Positions 50,693-60,873 of a stretch of 64,000 nucleotides of DNA are shown piece after piece. The translations under genes and the position numbers were made by a program. The notes under the pieces were generated by a model, which worked only from the letters and a program-made list of their open reading frames with translations, ran no database searches and was not told where the DNA came from. Position 1 is the first letter of the stretch; each line of letters starts with the position of its first letter. Where the stretch lies: positions 496,001-560,000 of the forward strand of contig NZ_JAAGOX010000011.1 in the NCBI RefSeq assembly GCF_010500245.1. Reading direction: 5' to 3'. This DNA comes from Ruegeria sp. PrR005 (lineage in GTDB: Bacteria > Pseudomonadota > Alphaproteobacteria > Rhodobacterales > Rhodobacteraceae).

Positions 50693-51346
50693 TCAGTTCT
50701 CCGCCCGTTCGATGAGTTCCAGCACCGCAGGCCCTATGGCCTCGACGATCCGGCTGACCCCTTCGGCGTTCGGGTGAATGCCGTCACCCTGCATCAGCGC
50801 GACAAAACTGGCCGGATCCTCGCCCAGAGCCGAAAAGAAACTGGGCACGTACAGCGTATCGAACTGATCTGCGAGATCGGGGTAGATCGCATCGAACGTG
50901 GTCTTGTACTCCACCCCGTAATTGCCCGGCGCTTGCATTCCGATCAACAACACGGCAACGCCAGCCGATTGCGCGGTGTTCAGAATTTCGGTCAGATTTC
51001 GACGGGTCATGTCCGGTGCAAGACCGCGCAACAGGTCATTGCCGCCCAAGGTAACGATCAGCCCGTCGACCTCTGGCGTCAGCGTCCAGCCGATGCGGGC
51101 AGCGCCGCCTGCCGAGGTATCGCCGGATACGCCGGCATTTATCAGGGTGACATCCGCCCCCTTGGCGCGTGCCCAGTTCTGCAATTGGGGGACAAAACCG
51201 TCATCGACTGGCAGTCCGTAACCCTGGGTCAGGCTGTCGCCCAATGCCGCGATCACGACCGGTTCGGCGGCGACTGGGACAGCCCCAACACCCAACATAA
51301 GCCCAAAAAGAACCTTGCGCATGCCAGCCTGTACTCCATATCCCAT
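50693..51346 (-). CDS. tesA: Arylesterase / lysophospholipase L1-like SGNH hydrolase (TesA-like)
   Basis: The ATG at 51346 (AAGGA 6 bp upstream) gives 217 residues with a signal peptide; a second ATG at 51322 would give a shorter signal. SGNH blocks are present: IAALGDSLTQGYG (Ser nucleophile), INAGVSGDTSAGG, TLGGNDLLRG and DGIHPNAEG (Asp-x-x-His). TesA hydrolyses esters and thioesters in the periplasm. The divergent neighbour is YbbA, the same arrangement as tesA-ybbA-ybbP in Escherichia coli. Confidence 0.85.
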   Translation of the reverse strand: MGYGVQAGMRKVLFGLMLGVGAVPVAAEPVVIAALGDSLTQGYGLPVDDGFVPQLQNWARAKGADVTLINAGVSGDTSAGGAARIGWTLTPEVDGLIVTLGGNDLLRGLAPDMTRRNLTEILNTAQSAGVAVLLIGMQAPGNYGVEYKTTFDAIYPDLADQFDTLYVPSFFSALGEDPASFVALMQGDGIHPNAEGVSRIVEAIGPAVLELIERAEN

Positions 51347-51371
51347 TGTGATCCTTAATGAAGGCCTGCCC

Positions 51372-52063
<692 letters not shown>

Positions 52064-52067
<4 letters not shown>

Positions 52068-54592
52068 GCCTGCGCCTTGCGGCTCGGCTGGCGCGGCGGG
52101 ACCTGCGTGGCGGCGTGCGCGGATTCCGCATCTTTCTGGCCTGCCTTGTTCTGGGTGTGGCCACCATCGCCATCGTCGGTTCGGTGCGCAGTGCGATTCA
52201 GACCGGCCTTGCGCGCGAGGGGGCAGCCCTGCTGGGTGGCGATTCAGAGATGCGGTTCACCTATCGCTTTGCCACCGATGCGGAACGGGACTGGATGGCA
52301 GGCACGCGCGCCGAGATATCGGAACTGGTGGATTTCCGGTCGATGGCCGTTGTCGGATCGGGCGATGCGGCAGACCGAGCCCTGACCCAGGTCAAGGCGG
52401 TTGACGCGGCCTATCCTTTGTTGGGGCAAGTGGTTCTGGATCCGCCCATGCCGCTCGCCGATGCATTCGCTACGGTCGACGGGCTGCCTGGCGCGGCGAT
52501 GGAACGCGCGCTGTCTGACCGGCTGAACCTGAACCCGGGCGACAGGTTCCGGTTGGGCGAGCAGGAGTTTGTCCTGCGCGCAACAATCCGCAGTATTCCC
52601 GACGGACTGGCGGACGGGTTCGCGCTGGGCCCGCGCACGCTGGTCCTGTCGGGTGATCTTGGCAGTTCGGGCCTGCTGCAACCGGGCACGTTGTTCACGA
52701 CAAAATATCGGCTGAACTTGCCTGAGGGGGCCGATCTGCGCCAGACCGCCGATGAGGCCAAGGGCCGGTTCACCGAAACCGGTATGCGGTGGACCGACGC
52801 CCGGAACGGAGCCCCGGGGATTGCCGATTTCACACGGCGGCTGAGCGCCTTTCTGATCCTCGTGGGCCTGTCCGGCCTTGCAGTCGGCGGCGTCGGGGTG
52901 TCGGTTGCCGTGCGCACCTATCTTGCCGACAAGACCGCCACCATCGCGACCTTGCGGACATTGGGGGCGGACAGGCGGACGATCTTTCAGCTCTATTTCC
53001 TGCAAATCGGCGCGCTTTCGCTGTTGGGGATTGTTCTGGGTCTGGTGCTTGGCGGGCTGATGCCGGTGCTGCTGGCGCCGTTGATCACGGCGCAGCTACC
53101 GGTACCGGCCGTTTTTGCGATCTACCCCGCCCCGCTGGGAGAGGCCGCGATCTATGGTCTGCTGACGGCTTTCATCTTTACGCTCTGGCCCCTGGCCCGG
53201 ACAGAGGACATTCGCGCCGCTACCCTTTTTCGCGAGGCGCTCAGCCAGGCGTCGTGGTTTCCACGCTGGCCGTATCTGCTGACTATTCTGGCGGCACTGG
53301 GTCTGCTCGTCGGATTGGCGATGTGGTTCAGCGGGTCGGCGCGGCTGACGCTCTGGACCATTGGCGGCTTGTGCGGCGCCTTGGTCCTGTTGTCGCTGGC
53401 GGCCGGCGCCGCGCGGTTCCTGGCGCGGGTTTCAGCCCCGATGGTGCGCGGAAAACCGGCGATGCGCTGGGCTCTGGCGGCCATTTCAACCGGGCGTGGC
53501 GGCGCGTTCCCGGTCATGCTGTCGCTAGGTCTGGGGCTGTCGGTTCTGTCCGCCGTCGGCCAGATCGACGGCAACCTGCGCGTTGCCATTTCCGGCAACC
53601 TGCCGGATGTGGCGCCATCGTACTTTTTTGTCGATATCCAGAAGGACCAGATCGACGGGTTCAACGCGCGGCTGGACGAGGATCCGTCTGTGACCCGCGT
53701 AGAGAGCGCACCCATGCTGCGCGGCGTCATCACGCGGATCAACGGCCAACCGGCGCAAGAGGTCGCGGGAAACCACTGGGTGGTGCGCGGCGACCGGGGG
53801 ATAACCTATGCCGAAGCGCTGCCCAAAACCACCCGGTTGACCGCCGGGGAGTGGTGGCCCGCCGGATACACAGGCCCATCCTTGATCAGCTTTGCCACCG
53901 AAGAGGCAGAAGAACTGGGGCTGAGCCTGGGGGACACGCTGACGGTCAACATCCTGGGCCGGGATATCGAGGCCACGATCGCGTCATTCCGCGAGGTTGA
54001 TTTCTCGACCGCCGGTATGGGGTTTGTCATGACCATGAACCCCGCCTCGGTCGCCGGTGCCCCACACAGCTATATCGCCACGGTCTATGCCGAGGAGCGG
54101 GCCGAAGCCGCGATCCTGCGGGATCTGGCATCGGCCTATCCCAACATCACCGCAATCCGCGTCCGCGATGCCATCGACCGGGCATCGGACGTGTTGGCGG
54201 GGCTGGCGACAGCGACCTCTTACGGGGCCGGCACGTCGCTGCTGACCGGGTTCCTGGTCCTGATCGGCGCGGCCGCCGCTGGCCAGGGGGCGCGGCTCTA
54301 CGAGGCCGCGGTCCTGCGGACCCTGGGGGCGACGCGCGGGCTCATCCTGTGGAGCTTCCTGCTGCGCAGCGCCCTGCTGGGGGCAGTCGCGGGCGCGATT
54401 GCCCTGTCGGCCGGGCTTCTGGGCGCCTGGGCGGTTGGTACGTTTGTCTTTGAAACTGGCTTTACGATCATATGGTCTTCGGCCCTGATGATCGTGGCTG
54501 GTGGAGTCATCGTGACAACGGCTGCCGGGCTCATCTTTGCCTGGCGGCCGCTGGCAGCCCGTTCTGCGGCAGTATTGCGGGCGCGCGAGTGA
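52064..54592 (+). CDS. ybbP: ABC transporter permease YbbP-like (FtsX domains)
   Basis: The start at 52064 overlaps the YbbA stop and gives 842 residues. The protein has a membrane helix (FRIFLACLVLGVATIAIVGSV), a large periplasmic MacB-like domain, FtsX-type helices around IADFTRRLSAFLILVGLSGL and TATIATLRTLGADRRTIFQL, a second periplasmic domain and a second FtsX set near LYEAAVLRTLGATRGLILWSF. The duplicated FtsX architecture is that of YbbP. It probably works with YbbA as a mechanotransmitting or lipid-handling unit. Confidence 0.85.
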
Positions 54593-55039
54593 TTACCGGG
54601 CGCACACGACGGGATTGAGGATCTTCAGCAAGTCGGTGTTGTCACAGACCAGCGCATCCAGGGTGATCTCGTCCAGCGAGGCATAGAACGCCTGTGCCGC
54701 ATCCCTGAGCGCCAGTTTCAGGCGGCAGGCATCGGTCAGCGGACAGCTGTTGTCGGCATCGGCAAAACATTCGACCATCGGCAGGTTGCCTTCGACATGG
54801 CGAAAGACCTCGCCAATGCGGATCGCGTCCGAAGGCATGCCCAGGCACATCCCGCCGTTGCGGCCACGCTGCGTGTTCAGATAGCCAAGCTGGCTGAGCT
54901 GGTTGATGACCTGTGCCAGATGGTTTTCGGAGATGTTGCAGACATCGGCGATTTCAGACTTGGTGACGAGCCGCCCCTGATGGGCGGCGCAATACATCAA
55001 CAGCCTGACGGCGATGTTGGTCCGCTTGGTGATGCGCAT
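54593..55039 (-). CDS. nsrR: Rrf2-family regulator, NsrR-like
   Basis: The start at 55039 (MRITKRTNIAVRLLMY) gives 148 residues. The winged-helix DNA-binding region is VTKSEIADVCNISENHLAQVINQL. The cluster-binding cysteines fit NsrR: VECFADADNSCPLTDACRLK has three Cys with spacing C-x7-C-x5-C followed by LKLALRDAAQAFYASLDEITL. NsrR binds a [Fe-S] cluster and represses nitrosative-stress genes until NO is present. It is divergent from the cyclotransferase gene and convergent with ybbP (0-bp gap). Target genes are probably elsewhere. Confidence 0.85.
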   Translation of the reverse strand: MRITKRTNIAVRLLMYCAAHQGRLVTKSEIADVCNISENHLAQVINQLSQLGYLNTQRGRNGGMCLGMPSDAIRIGEVFRHVEGNLPMVECFADADNSCPLTDACRLKLALRDAAQAFYASLDEITLDALVCDNTDLLKILNPVVCAR

Positions 55040-55101
55040 GTGGGTTCCTCCCCAATGGGATATTCGATGCAGGTTTATTGCACATCCCCGGAAAAACCTG
55101 T

Positions 55102-55115
55102 TTGACATACATCAA
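55102..55115. promoter_or_regulatory. FNR/NnrR-like box between nsrR and the cyclotransferase gene
   Basis: TTGACATACATCAA has the form TTGAC-N4-ATCAA, matching the FNR/Dnr/NnrR half-site pattern. It is 62 bp upstream of the nsrR start and 24 bp upstream of the divergent gene's start. This would link nsrR to low-oxygen or NO signalling. Confidence 0.5.
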
Positions 55116-55139
55116 TTGCTTGTTTTTCCGGAATGGACG

Positions 55140-55709
55140 ATGCCAGATCCCTATTTCTTTGGCTACGGCAGCCTGGTGAACCTTACGACGCATGATTTTC
55201 CCGACCCGCGACCGGCGCGGCTGAAGGGGTGGCGGCGGGTCTGGCGGCACACCGATCTGCGCCAGGTGGCGTTTCTGACTGCTACCCCCGATCCCGATTG
55301 CGAGATCGAAGGTATGATCGCGCATGTCCCAAATGACGACTGGGCGGCGCTGGATGCGCGCGAATGGGCCTATGACCGGGTTCCGGTGACCGGCGCGGTG
55401 TCACATGACCTGACCCGACCGGTCGACATCGCCGTCTATGCGGTGGCCACCGAAAAACAGAGCCTACCCAGCACGCGGCACCCCATTCTGCTGAGTTACA
55501 TCGACGTGGTGGTCCAAGGGTACCTGCGCCATTTCGGCGAGGCGGGGGTGGAGCGTTTCTTTGCCACGACAGACGGTTGGGAGGCGCCGATCATCAACGA
55601 CCGCGCGGCGCCCCGCTATCCCCGGCATCAGGTCTTGAAGCCGTCCGAGACGGCGCTTGTCGACAGCCATCTGGCGGCGGTTTCGGCGACCATCGAAACC
55701 ATGGCCTGA
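55140..55709 (+). CDS. Gamma-glutamylcyclotransferase family protein
   Basis: The ATG at 55140 gives 189 residues. MPDPYFFGYGSLVNLTTHDF is the GGCT-family hallmark (YGSL). The fold forms 5-oxoproline from gamma-glutamyl compounds or acts on related amides; the catalytic Glu is not assigned here. Longer in-frame versions overlap nsrR. A strong terminator follows directly. Confidence 0.8.
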   Translation: MPDPYFFGYGSLVNLTTHDFPDPRPARLKGWRRVWRHTDLRQVAFLTATPDPDCEIEGMIAHVPNDDWAALDAREWAYDRVPVTGAVSHDLTRPVDIAVYAVATEKQSLPSTRHPILLSYIDVVVQGYLRHFGEAGVERFFATTDGWEAPIINDRAAPRYPRHQVLKPSETALVDSHLAAVSATIETMA

Positions 55710-55711
55710 AC

Positions 55712-55742
55712 GCGGCGGGCATAACAGCCCACCGCTTTTTTT
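55712..55742 (+). terminator. Rho-independent terminator of the cyclotransferase gene
   Basis: GCGGCGGGC and GCCCACCGC form a 9-bp stem with one mismatch and a 6-nt loop at 55712-55735, followed directly by seven T residues. It starts 2 bp after the stop codon. Confidence 0.85.
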
Positions 55743-55755
55743 CTTCGCCCCTGGC

Positions 55756-57087
55756 TTAGCCGCGGGCGCGGATGACTTGCAGCAAGGGCAGCAGCGTTGC
55801 CATTTCCGGGCCCCGCTCCATCCCGGTCAGTGCCTTGCGCAGGGGCATGAACAGGGATTTCCCCTTGCGGCCCGTGGCCTCTTTCACGGCCTGTGTCCAG
55901 GCCGCCCAGGTCCCGCCGTCGAACGGACCCTCGGGCAGCAGCGCCATGGCCTCGGCGATGAAGGCGCGGTCCTCGTCCTCGATCAGAGGTTCGGCGCCGT
56001 CGCGGCACAGGATCCACCAGCCTTCGAGATCGTTCAGCGTCGTGATGTTCTCGCGCGCCATGGACCAGAACGCCTCGGCCAGATCCGAGGGAACACCGGC
56101 AGCGGCCACGGCATCGGCGACCGATGACAAAGGCAGCCCCTGAAGGTAGCGGGCGGTCAGCGGGAACAGGTCCTGCACATCGAACTTGGTTGGCGCGGCC
56201 CCGAACCGGGTCACGTCGAACCCTTCGATGAGCTCGGCCATGTCGTTCCGCATCTCGACCGGATCGGCCGATCCGAGCCGCGCCATCAGGCTGAGCAGGG
56301 CCATCGGCTGCACCCCCTGTTCGCGCAGGTCGCGCAGGGCCAGCGTGCCAAGGCGCTTGGACAGCGCCTCGCCCTGCGGGCCGGTCAACAGCGAGTGATG
56401 GGCGAAACGCGGGTGATCGAACCCAAGCGCCGCCATGATCTGGATCTGGGTGGCGGTATTGGTCACGTGGTCGGCGCCGCGCACCACGTCGGTGACGCCC
56501 ATATCGGTGTCGTCGACCACCGAGGCGAGCGTATAGAGCACCTGGCCATCGCCACGGATCAGCACCGGGTCGGACACGCTGGCCGCATCGATCGAGATGT
56601 CGCCCAGGATACCGTCGGTCCACTCGATCCGCTGCTGGTCCAGCTTGAACCGCCAGACGCCATTGCCCCGCTCGGCGCGCAATGCATCTTTCTGCGCCTC
56701 GGTCAGGTCCAGCGCGGCCCGGTCATAGACCGGCGGCTTGCCCATGTTGAGCTGCTTCTTGCGCTTGAGGTCCAGTTCGGTCGGCGTTTCGAACGCCTCA
56801 TAGAACCGGCCCATCTGGCGCAGCTTGTCAGCCGCATCGGCATAGCGGTCCAGCCGCTCGGACTGGCGCTCGACCCGGTCCCAGTGCAGGCCCAGCCATT
56901 CCAGGTCCTGCTTGATCGCGTCGACATATTCCTCTTTCGACCGCTCGGGATCGGTATCGTCGATCCGCAGGATGAAGGTGCCGCCCGACTTGCGGGCGAT
57001 CAGGTAATTCATCAGCGCGGTGCGCAGATTGCCGACATGGATATAGCCGGTGGGCGACGGGGCAAAACGGGTGGTGGTCATGGACAT
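55756..57087 (-). CDS. gltX: Glutamyl-tRNA synthetase
   Basis: A 443-residue class I aminoacyl-tRNA synthetase. FAPSPTGYIHVGNLRTAL is the HIGH region (here HVGN), and GEALSKRLGTLA is the KMSKS-type loop. The length and sequence match GluRS. Many alphaproteobacteria carry two gltX genes, one of them specialised; which copy this is cannot be said. The frame begins MSMTTTRF; a start two codons later is also possible. It is convergent with the cyclotransferase gene. Confidence 0.92.
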   Translation of the reverse strand: MSMTTTRFAPSPTGYIHVGNLRTALMNYLIARKSGGTFILRIDDTDPERSKEEYVDAIKQDLEWLGLHWDRVERQSERLDRYADAADKLRQMGRFYEAFETPTELDLKRKKQLNMGKPPVYDRAALDLTEAQKDALRAERGNGVWRFKLDQQRIEWTDGILGDISIDAASVSDPVLIRGDGQVLYTLASVVDDTDMGVTDVVRGADHVTNTATQIQIMAALGFDHPRFAHHSLLTGPQGEALSKRLGTLALRDLREQGVQPMALLSLMARLGSADPVEMRNDMAELIEGFDVTRFGAAPTKFDVQDLFPLTARYLQGLPLSSVADAVAAAGVPSDLAEAFWSMARENITTLNDLEGWWILCRDGAEPLIEDEDRAFIAEAMALLPEGPFDGGTWAAWTQAVKEATGRKGKSLFMPLRKALTGMERGPEMATLLPLLQVIRARG

Positions 57088-57144
57088 CTCCTGTTGCCGC
57101 GTCCCTTGTCACAGAGGCGGCATTTTGTCCAGCGGCGCGGGTAT

Positions 57145-57573
57145 TCAGGCCGGAAAGACCGGCCAGTGGCGGGCGAGATCTTCGAGCCCCGCCTCGATCA
57201 GCTCGGCCAGGACATCGAGGTCGATATCCGACAGTCTTGTGACGTAGAGGCAGGATTTGCCGGTCCTGTGTTTTCCCAACCGTGCAAGGATGTCGGAGAA
57301 ATCCGCATAACCCGGCATGATATAGATGCTGAACGCCGCCTTGCGGGGCGAGAACCCGGTGGCCAGGAAATCGCCTTCGCGCCCCGACGCATAGCGATAG
57401 TGATATCGCCCGTAACCCACCATCGACGGCCCCCACATCACCGGCGGAAAACCTGTCACCTCGCGAAACAGGGCGTCCAGACGCACGCCATCCGCAAGCC
57501 TCGCCTCCGGACTAATCGCGGACAGGAAAAGATCGACGTCCGCGCCTGTGGGAACCGTCTTGTTCGTCACCAT
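57145..57573 (-). CDS. DUF1801 family protein
   Basis: A 142-residue protein with the DUF1801 pattern: PPVMWGPSMVGYGRYHYRYASG followed by FSPRKAAFSIYIMPGY and HRTGKSCLYVTRLSDIDLDVL. The fold is an iron-chaperone-like domain of unknown role. It lies on the minus strand directly upstream of gltX. Confidence 0.85.
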   Translation of the reverse strand: MVTNKTVPTGADVDLFLSAISPEARLADGVRLDALFREVTGFPPVMWGPSMVGYGRYHYRYASGREGDFLATGFSPRKAAFSIYIMPGYADFSDILARLGKHRTGKSCLYVTRLSDIDLDVLAELIEAGLEDLARHWPVFPA

Positions 57574-57691
57574 GACATCACCTTAGGGGCCATTGCGATT
57601 CTTGCACAGGTCTCCGCGCGTTTTCCCACATTGCCGAACCGGGTGTTCGACCTAAGCTTTCCTGTGTTCGTTCAACCCTGGGAGTGTTTCG

Positions 57692-58624
57692 ATGACTATC
57701 AAGTTCACGCGCCGCGCCGCCTTGGCGGGGGCATCCGCTCTTCCATTGGCGGCCGCCGCCAGACCGGCGCTTGCTGCCGCGCATGGCGGCAAGGCAGCGG
57801 CGCCGATTGCCCGTTCGTTCAAACTGGGCGGGTTCGGGATCACCACCTTGCTGGATGGCAGCCTGCCCCGGGACAATCCCAAAGGCATCTTTGGCGGTGG
57901 CGCAAGTGATGAGGATTTCGCCCAGGTATCGGCAGAGAATTTTATTCCTGCGGACATGGCTCAGTTCTTTTTCACCCCGACGCTGGTCGATACCGGAGCG
58001 GAACTGGTGCTGTTCGATACCGGCCTCGGCCAGGGCGGTATCGTCAAGGCGCTGGATGCGGCTGGCGTGTCCCCAGATGCCATTGATGTGGTCGTGATCA
58101 CCCATATGCACCCCGACCATATCGGCGGCATGATGACCGATGGCGCGCCGACCTTTGCGAATGCCCGCTATGTCACCGGCACCACGGAATACGATTTCTG
58201 GTCAAAGGCAGAGGCCGGCAATCGGGTTGGCGATCTGGTGAAATCCAACGTGACGCCGCTGGCCGAGAAGATGACCTTTGTCGAGCCGGGCGGCTCGGTT
58301 GTTTCCGGCGTTACAGCAGTGGACGCCCGTGGCCACACCCCCGGCCACATGGGGTACATGCTGGAGAGCGACGGGCAGCGGCTGATGCTGACGGCGGACC
58401 TGGCCAACCATTATGTCTGGTCGTTCGCGCATCCCGAATGGGAGGTCATGTTCGACATGGACAAGGCCCAGGCCACCGCCTCGCGGCGCGATATCCTGGG
58501 CATGCTGGCCGCGGACCGGGTTCCGATGATCGGATACCATATGCCGTTCCCGGCGGTCGGCTATGTCGAGACCCGCGGCGAAGGCTTCCGCTTTGTTCCG
58601 GTCAGCTATCAGTTGATGGGCTAA
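57692..58624 (+). CDS. Tat-exported MBL-fold metallo-hydrolase (second copy)
   Basis: A 310-residue protein starting MTIKFTRRAALAGASALPLA, a Tat-type signal. The zinc motif is H138-M-H140-P-D142-H143, followed by RGHTPGHMGYM and a TADLANHYV motif, so the active site looks complete. It is paralogous to 1237-2157. Its 3' end overlaps the convergent FAD oxidoreductase gene by 4 bp, the same arrangement as at 2.15 kb. The substrate is unknown. Confidence 0.82.
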   Translation: MTIKFTRRAALAGASALPLAAAARPALAAAHGGKAAAPIARSFKLGGFGITTLLDGSLPRDNPKGIFGGGASDEDFAQVSAENFIPADMAQFFFTPTLVDTGAELVLFDTGLGQGGIVKALDAAGVSPDAIDVVVITHMHPDHIGGMMTDGAPTFANARYVTGTTEYDFWSKAEAGNRVGDLVKSNVTPLAEKMTFVEPGGSVVSGVTAVDARGHTPGHMGYMLESDGQRLMLTADLANHYVWSFAHPEWEVMFDMDKAQATASRRDILGMLAADRVPMIGYHMPFPAVGYVETRGEGFRFVPVSYQLMG

Positions 58625-59961
58625 TAGCCCGGGTCGGGCGCAATGCGGCTGCCATCGGTGAAGCGCGACAGGCGAAACTCCCACGGGTCAACCACCGGAG
58701 TTTCACCCGTCGCCAGATCGGCGATCAGCCGCCCTGCGCCCGGCCCTATGCCAAATCCGTGTCCGGAGAAGCCTGTCGCGATGTAGAGGCCCGGCAGCTG
58801 CTCGACATCCGAGATGACCGGAATGGCATCCGGCGTCACGTCGATCATCCCGGCCCAGCTCTGCATGATTTCTGCGCCTTCCAGCGCCGGAAAGGCGTGC
58901 CGGGCCGCCGCCCAGGCATGGCGGATGTGTTTCTGCGACGGTTCGGGGTCGAGAATCCGGGTCAGTTCGAACTGGGTCACGTCGGAGGGCGACCAGTGGC
59001 GGGCATAGTGCACCTCCTCCAGCCAGCGGCGCGAAACGCGGAAACGCAGCGAGCGCCACTCCTGCCGGAATGCGGGCAAGAAGCGGGTCGCCAGTCGAAA
59101 GCTGTCGGGCACCAGGTCAACCGTATTCTGCGTCCCGTCGGCAATGGTAAAGCCGCCATCGGCACGGCGGCGGATGGCGAAGCGGTCCGACCAGTACGCC
59201 GTGTCAGGCAAACCGTTGACCGGTGAGCTGCGAAGGACCGTGTTCAGCACCTTGAGTTGCGGCAGGGAAATGTCGGCGTTGCCGGCAAAAAGGCGGGACC
59301 AGGCGCCGCCCGCCAGGATGACGCCGGAACAGGCCACCCGGCCCCGTTCGGTGTAGACACCCGTGATGCGTCCCGCTTCGACATCCAGAGATCGCACCGC
59401 ACAGGCGGTGAGAATCTGCGCGCCCCGCTCGCGCGCGCCCTCGGCAATCGCCGGGGCCGCCCATTGCGGCTCGGCCCGGCCGTCCTGTGGCATCAGCAGC
59501 GCCATGCGCGGCGGTTTTCGGTGGCCCGGCAGGCAGGCGGCAATCTCGCCGCCCTCGATTATCCGCGCTTGCGTCTGCAACCCGTCCACATGCCGCGCCC
59601 AGCGCTCCAGGTTTCCCGCGTCACGCCGTCCCGAGGCGGCAAACAGGATGCCCGAGCGGACAAAACCGGTGCTGCGGCCCAGCCGGGCGTCCAGCCCGCC
59701 CCAGATCTCCATAGCCGCCTGCATCAACGGGATCTCGCGCGGGTCGCGCATGCCCAACCGCACCCACCCCCAGTTGCGCGAGCTCTGCTCGGCACCGATC
59801 TGACCCTTTTCGCAGAGCAGAACCGATACGCCCCGCTCGGCCAGTTCCAGCGCCGCTGACACCCCGATGATGCCGCCCCCAATCACAACGACATCGACCT
59901 GCTTGGGCAGGGCGAGGTCAGAATAGAAATCGGTTGGGCGGGGTCCGGGCATGGGGCTCAA
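58621..59961 (-). CDS. FAD-dependent oxidoreductase (DAO family), second module
   Basis: A 446-residue DAO-type enzyme with VDVVVIGGGIIGVSAALELAERG at the N-terminus and the C-terminal LPGLYIATGFSGHGFGIGPGAGR motif for FAD closure. It belongs to the D-amino-acid or opine/glycine-oxidase group; specificity is unknown. It converges with the MBL-fold gene (4-bp overlap), as in the first module at 2.15 kb. There is no neighbouring regulator or transporter for it here. Confidence 0.82.
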   Translation of the reverse strand: MSPMPGPRPTDFYSDLALPKQVDVVVIGGGIIGVSAALELAERGVSVLLCEKGQIGAEQSSRNWGWVRLGMRDPREIPLMQAAMEIWGGLDARLGRSTGFVRSGILFAASGRRDAGNLERWARHVDGLQTQARIIEGGEIAACLPGHRKPPRMALLMPQDGRAEPQWAAPAIAEGARERGAQILTACAVRSLDVEAGRITGVYTERGRVACSGVILAGGAWSRLFAGNADISLPQLKVLNTVLRSSPVNGLPDTAYWSDRFAIRRRADGGFTIADGTQNTVDLVPDSFRLATRFLPAFRQEWRSLRFRVSRRWLEEVHYARHWSPSDVTQFELTRILDPEPSQKHIRHAWAAARHAFPALEGAEIMQSWAGMIDVTPDAIPVISDVEQLPGLYIATGFSGHGFGIGPGAGRLIADLATGETPVVDPWEFRLSRFTDGSRIAPDPGY

Positions 59962-60066
59962 TCAGATGGCGCGATCTGTGCCAGTGATGTATCCCGCCCT
60001 GCCCGGACGGAAGGGTCAAAAACGACGCGCCGGATCACATCCCGGGCAGTTGTGGCAAAACTGCAC

Positions 60067-60687
60067 TCACAGCTCGGCATCCGGGTTGCGCAGGCGTTCG
60101 TACAGCCTGTCAAACGGGTCCATTTGCATCTTTTCGGGCATTCCGGTTTCGGCCTCGAAATCTGGCAGGTACAACCCCGAAACCCAGCTTTCCGGCAAAT
60201 ATGACAGCCAACGCTCCATCGCCGTGGTTTGCCGTGCGGCCCAGTCTTTCAAATACTCGGCATGTCTTGGGCTAAAGCGGGAAAGCAGGCCAAATCCCTG
60301 AAGACCAATCTCGACCGAACGATCATGGCCAAGCGTGAAATACGAGATCGCGAGGATTGCCATGAACAATCCGAGGGAGCCCAGCAACAAGAGCGGCCAA
60401 CCGACCAAAATGGCCAAAACGAGAATGACCAGCGAAACCCGCCATCCCGGCGGATTGTCCAGAAAATAGCGCCACGCCGGGCCGGAAGCAGGGCGGACGG
60501 GCTGCTCCTGTTCCGGGGCCTGCTGCTCTTCACGAAGGGTCTCCCGGACGGGGTCCAGCCGCGGGCCTAAAACGTCGCTGTCCAAGAGGGCTCGAATGGT
60601 TGCGTCGATCGTCTGATCATCGACGTCAAGTCCCTCGGACCGGATCATGTTGTCAGTGGACAGGTGCAGCGAATGAGGCGCTTTCAT
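60067..60687 (-). CDS. Unknown membrane-anchored protein (paralogue of 60874-61467)
   Basis: A start at 60687 gives 206 residues; the ribosome binding site is weak and an upstream in-frame ATG exists at 60723. A single hydrophobic hairpin (WRVSLVILVLAILVGWPLLLLG then SLGLFMAILAISYFTLGHD) follows a charged N-terminal region. The C-terminal tail has LPESWVSGLYLPDF and MQMDPFDRLYERL, shared with the neighbouring gene. The family is not recognised. Confidence 0.6.
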   Translation of the reverse strand: MKAPHSLHLSTDNMIRSEGLDVDDQTIDATIRALLDSDVLGPRLDPVRETLREEQQAPEQEQPVRPASGPAWRYFLDNPPGWRVSLVILVLAILVGWPLLLLGSLGLFMAILAISYFTLGHDRSVEIGLQGFGLLSRFSPRHAEYLKDWAARQTTAMERWLSYLPESWVSGLYLPDFEAETGMPEKMQMDPFDRLYERLRNPDAEL

Positions 60688-60873
60688 TTGACTGTTCCCA
60701 AGCGAGTTCGGCTTCTTCCCCATGTCCGCCTGTTCCAGACGGCCTTCACTGCTCGGGCAAAACCGCCATTTTTATGGTCTTCGCTTGCCTATATGGACTT
60801 TAAAAAGGCAAATCGGGCACCATTCGGGCTGAATTATGGCAGCAAAGGGAATTGTTCCGATATTGCGCCTGGG

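Noticed and set aside
55066-55086. NsrR-type operator upstream of nsrR (GATG ... CATC).
   Set aside because: The spacing between the two half-sites is 13 bp instead of the expected 11, and the centre does not match the consensus.
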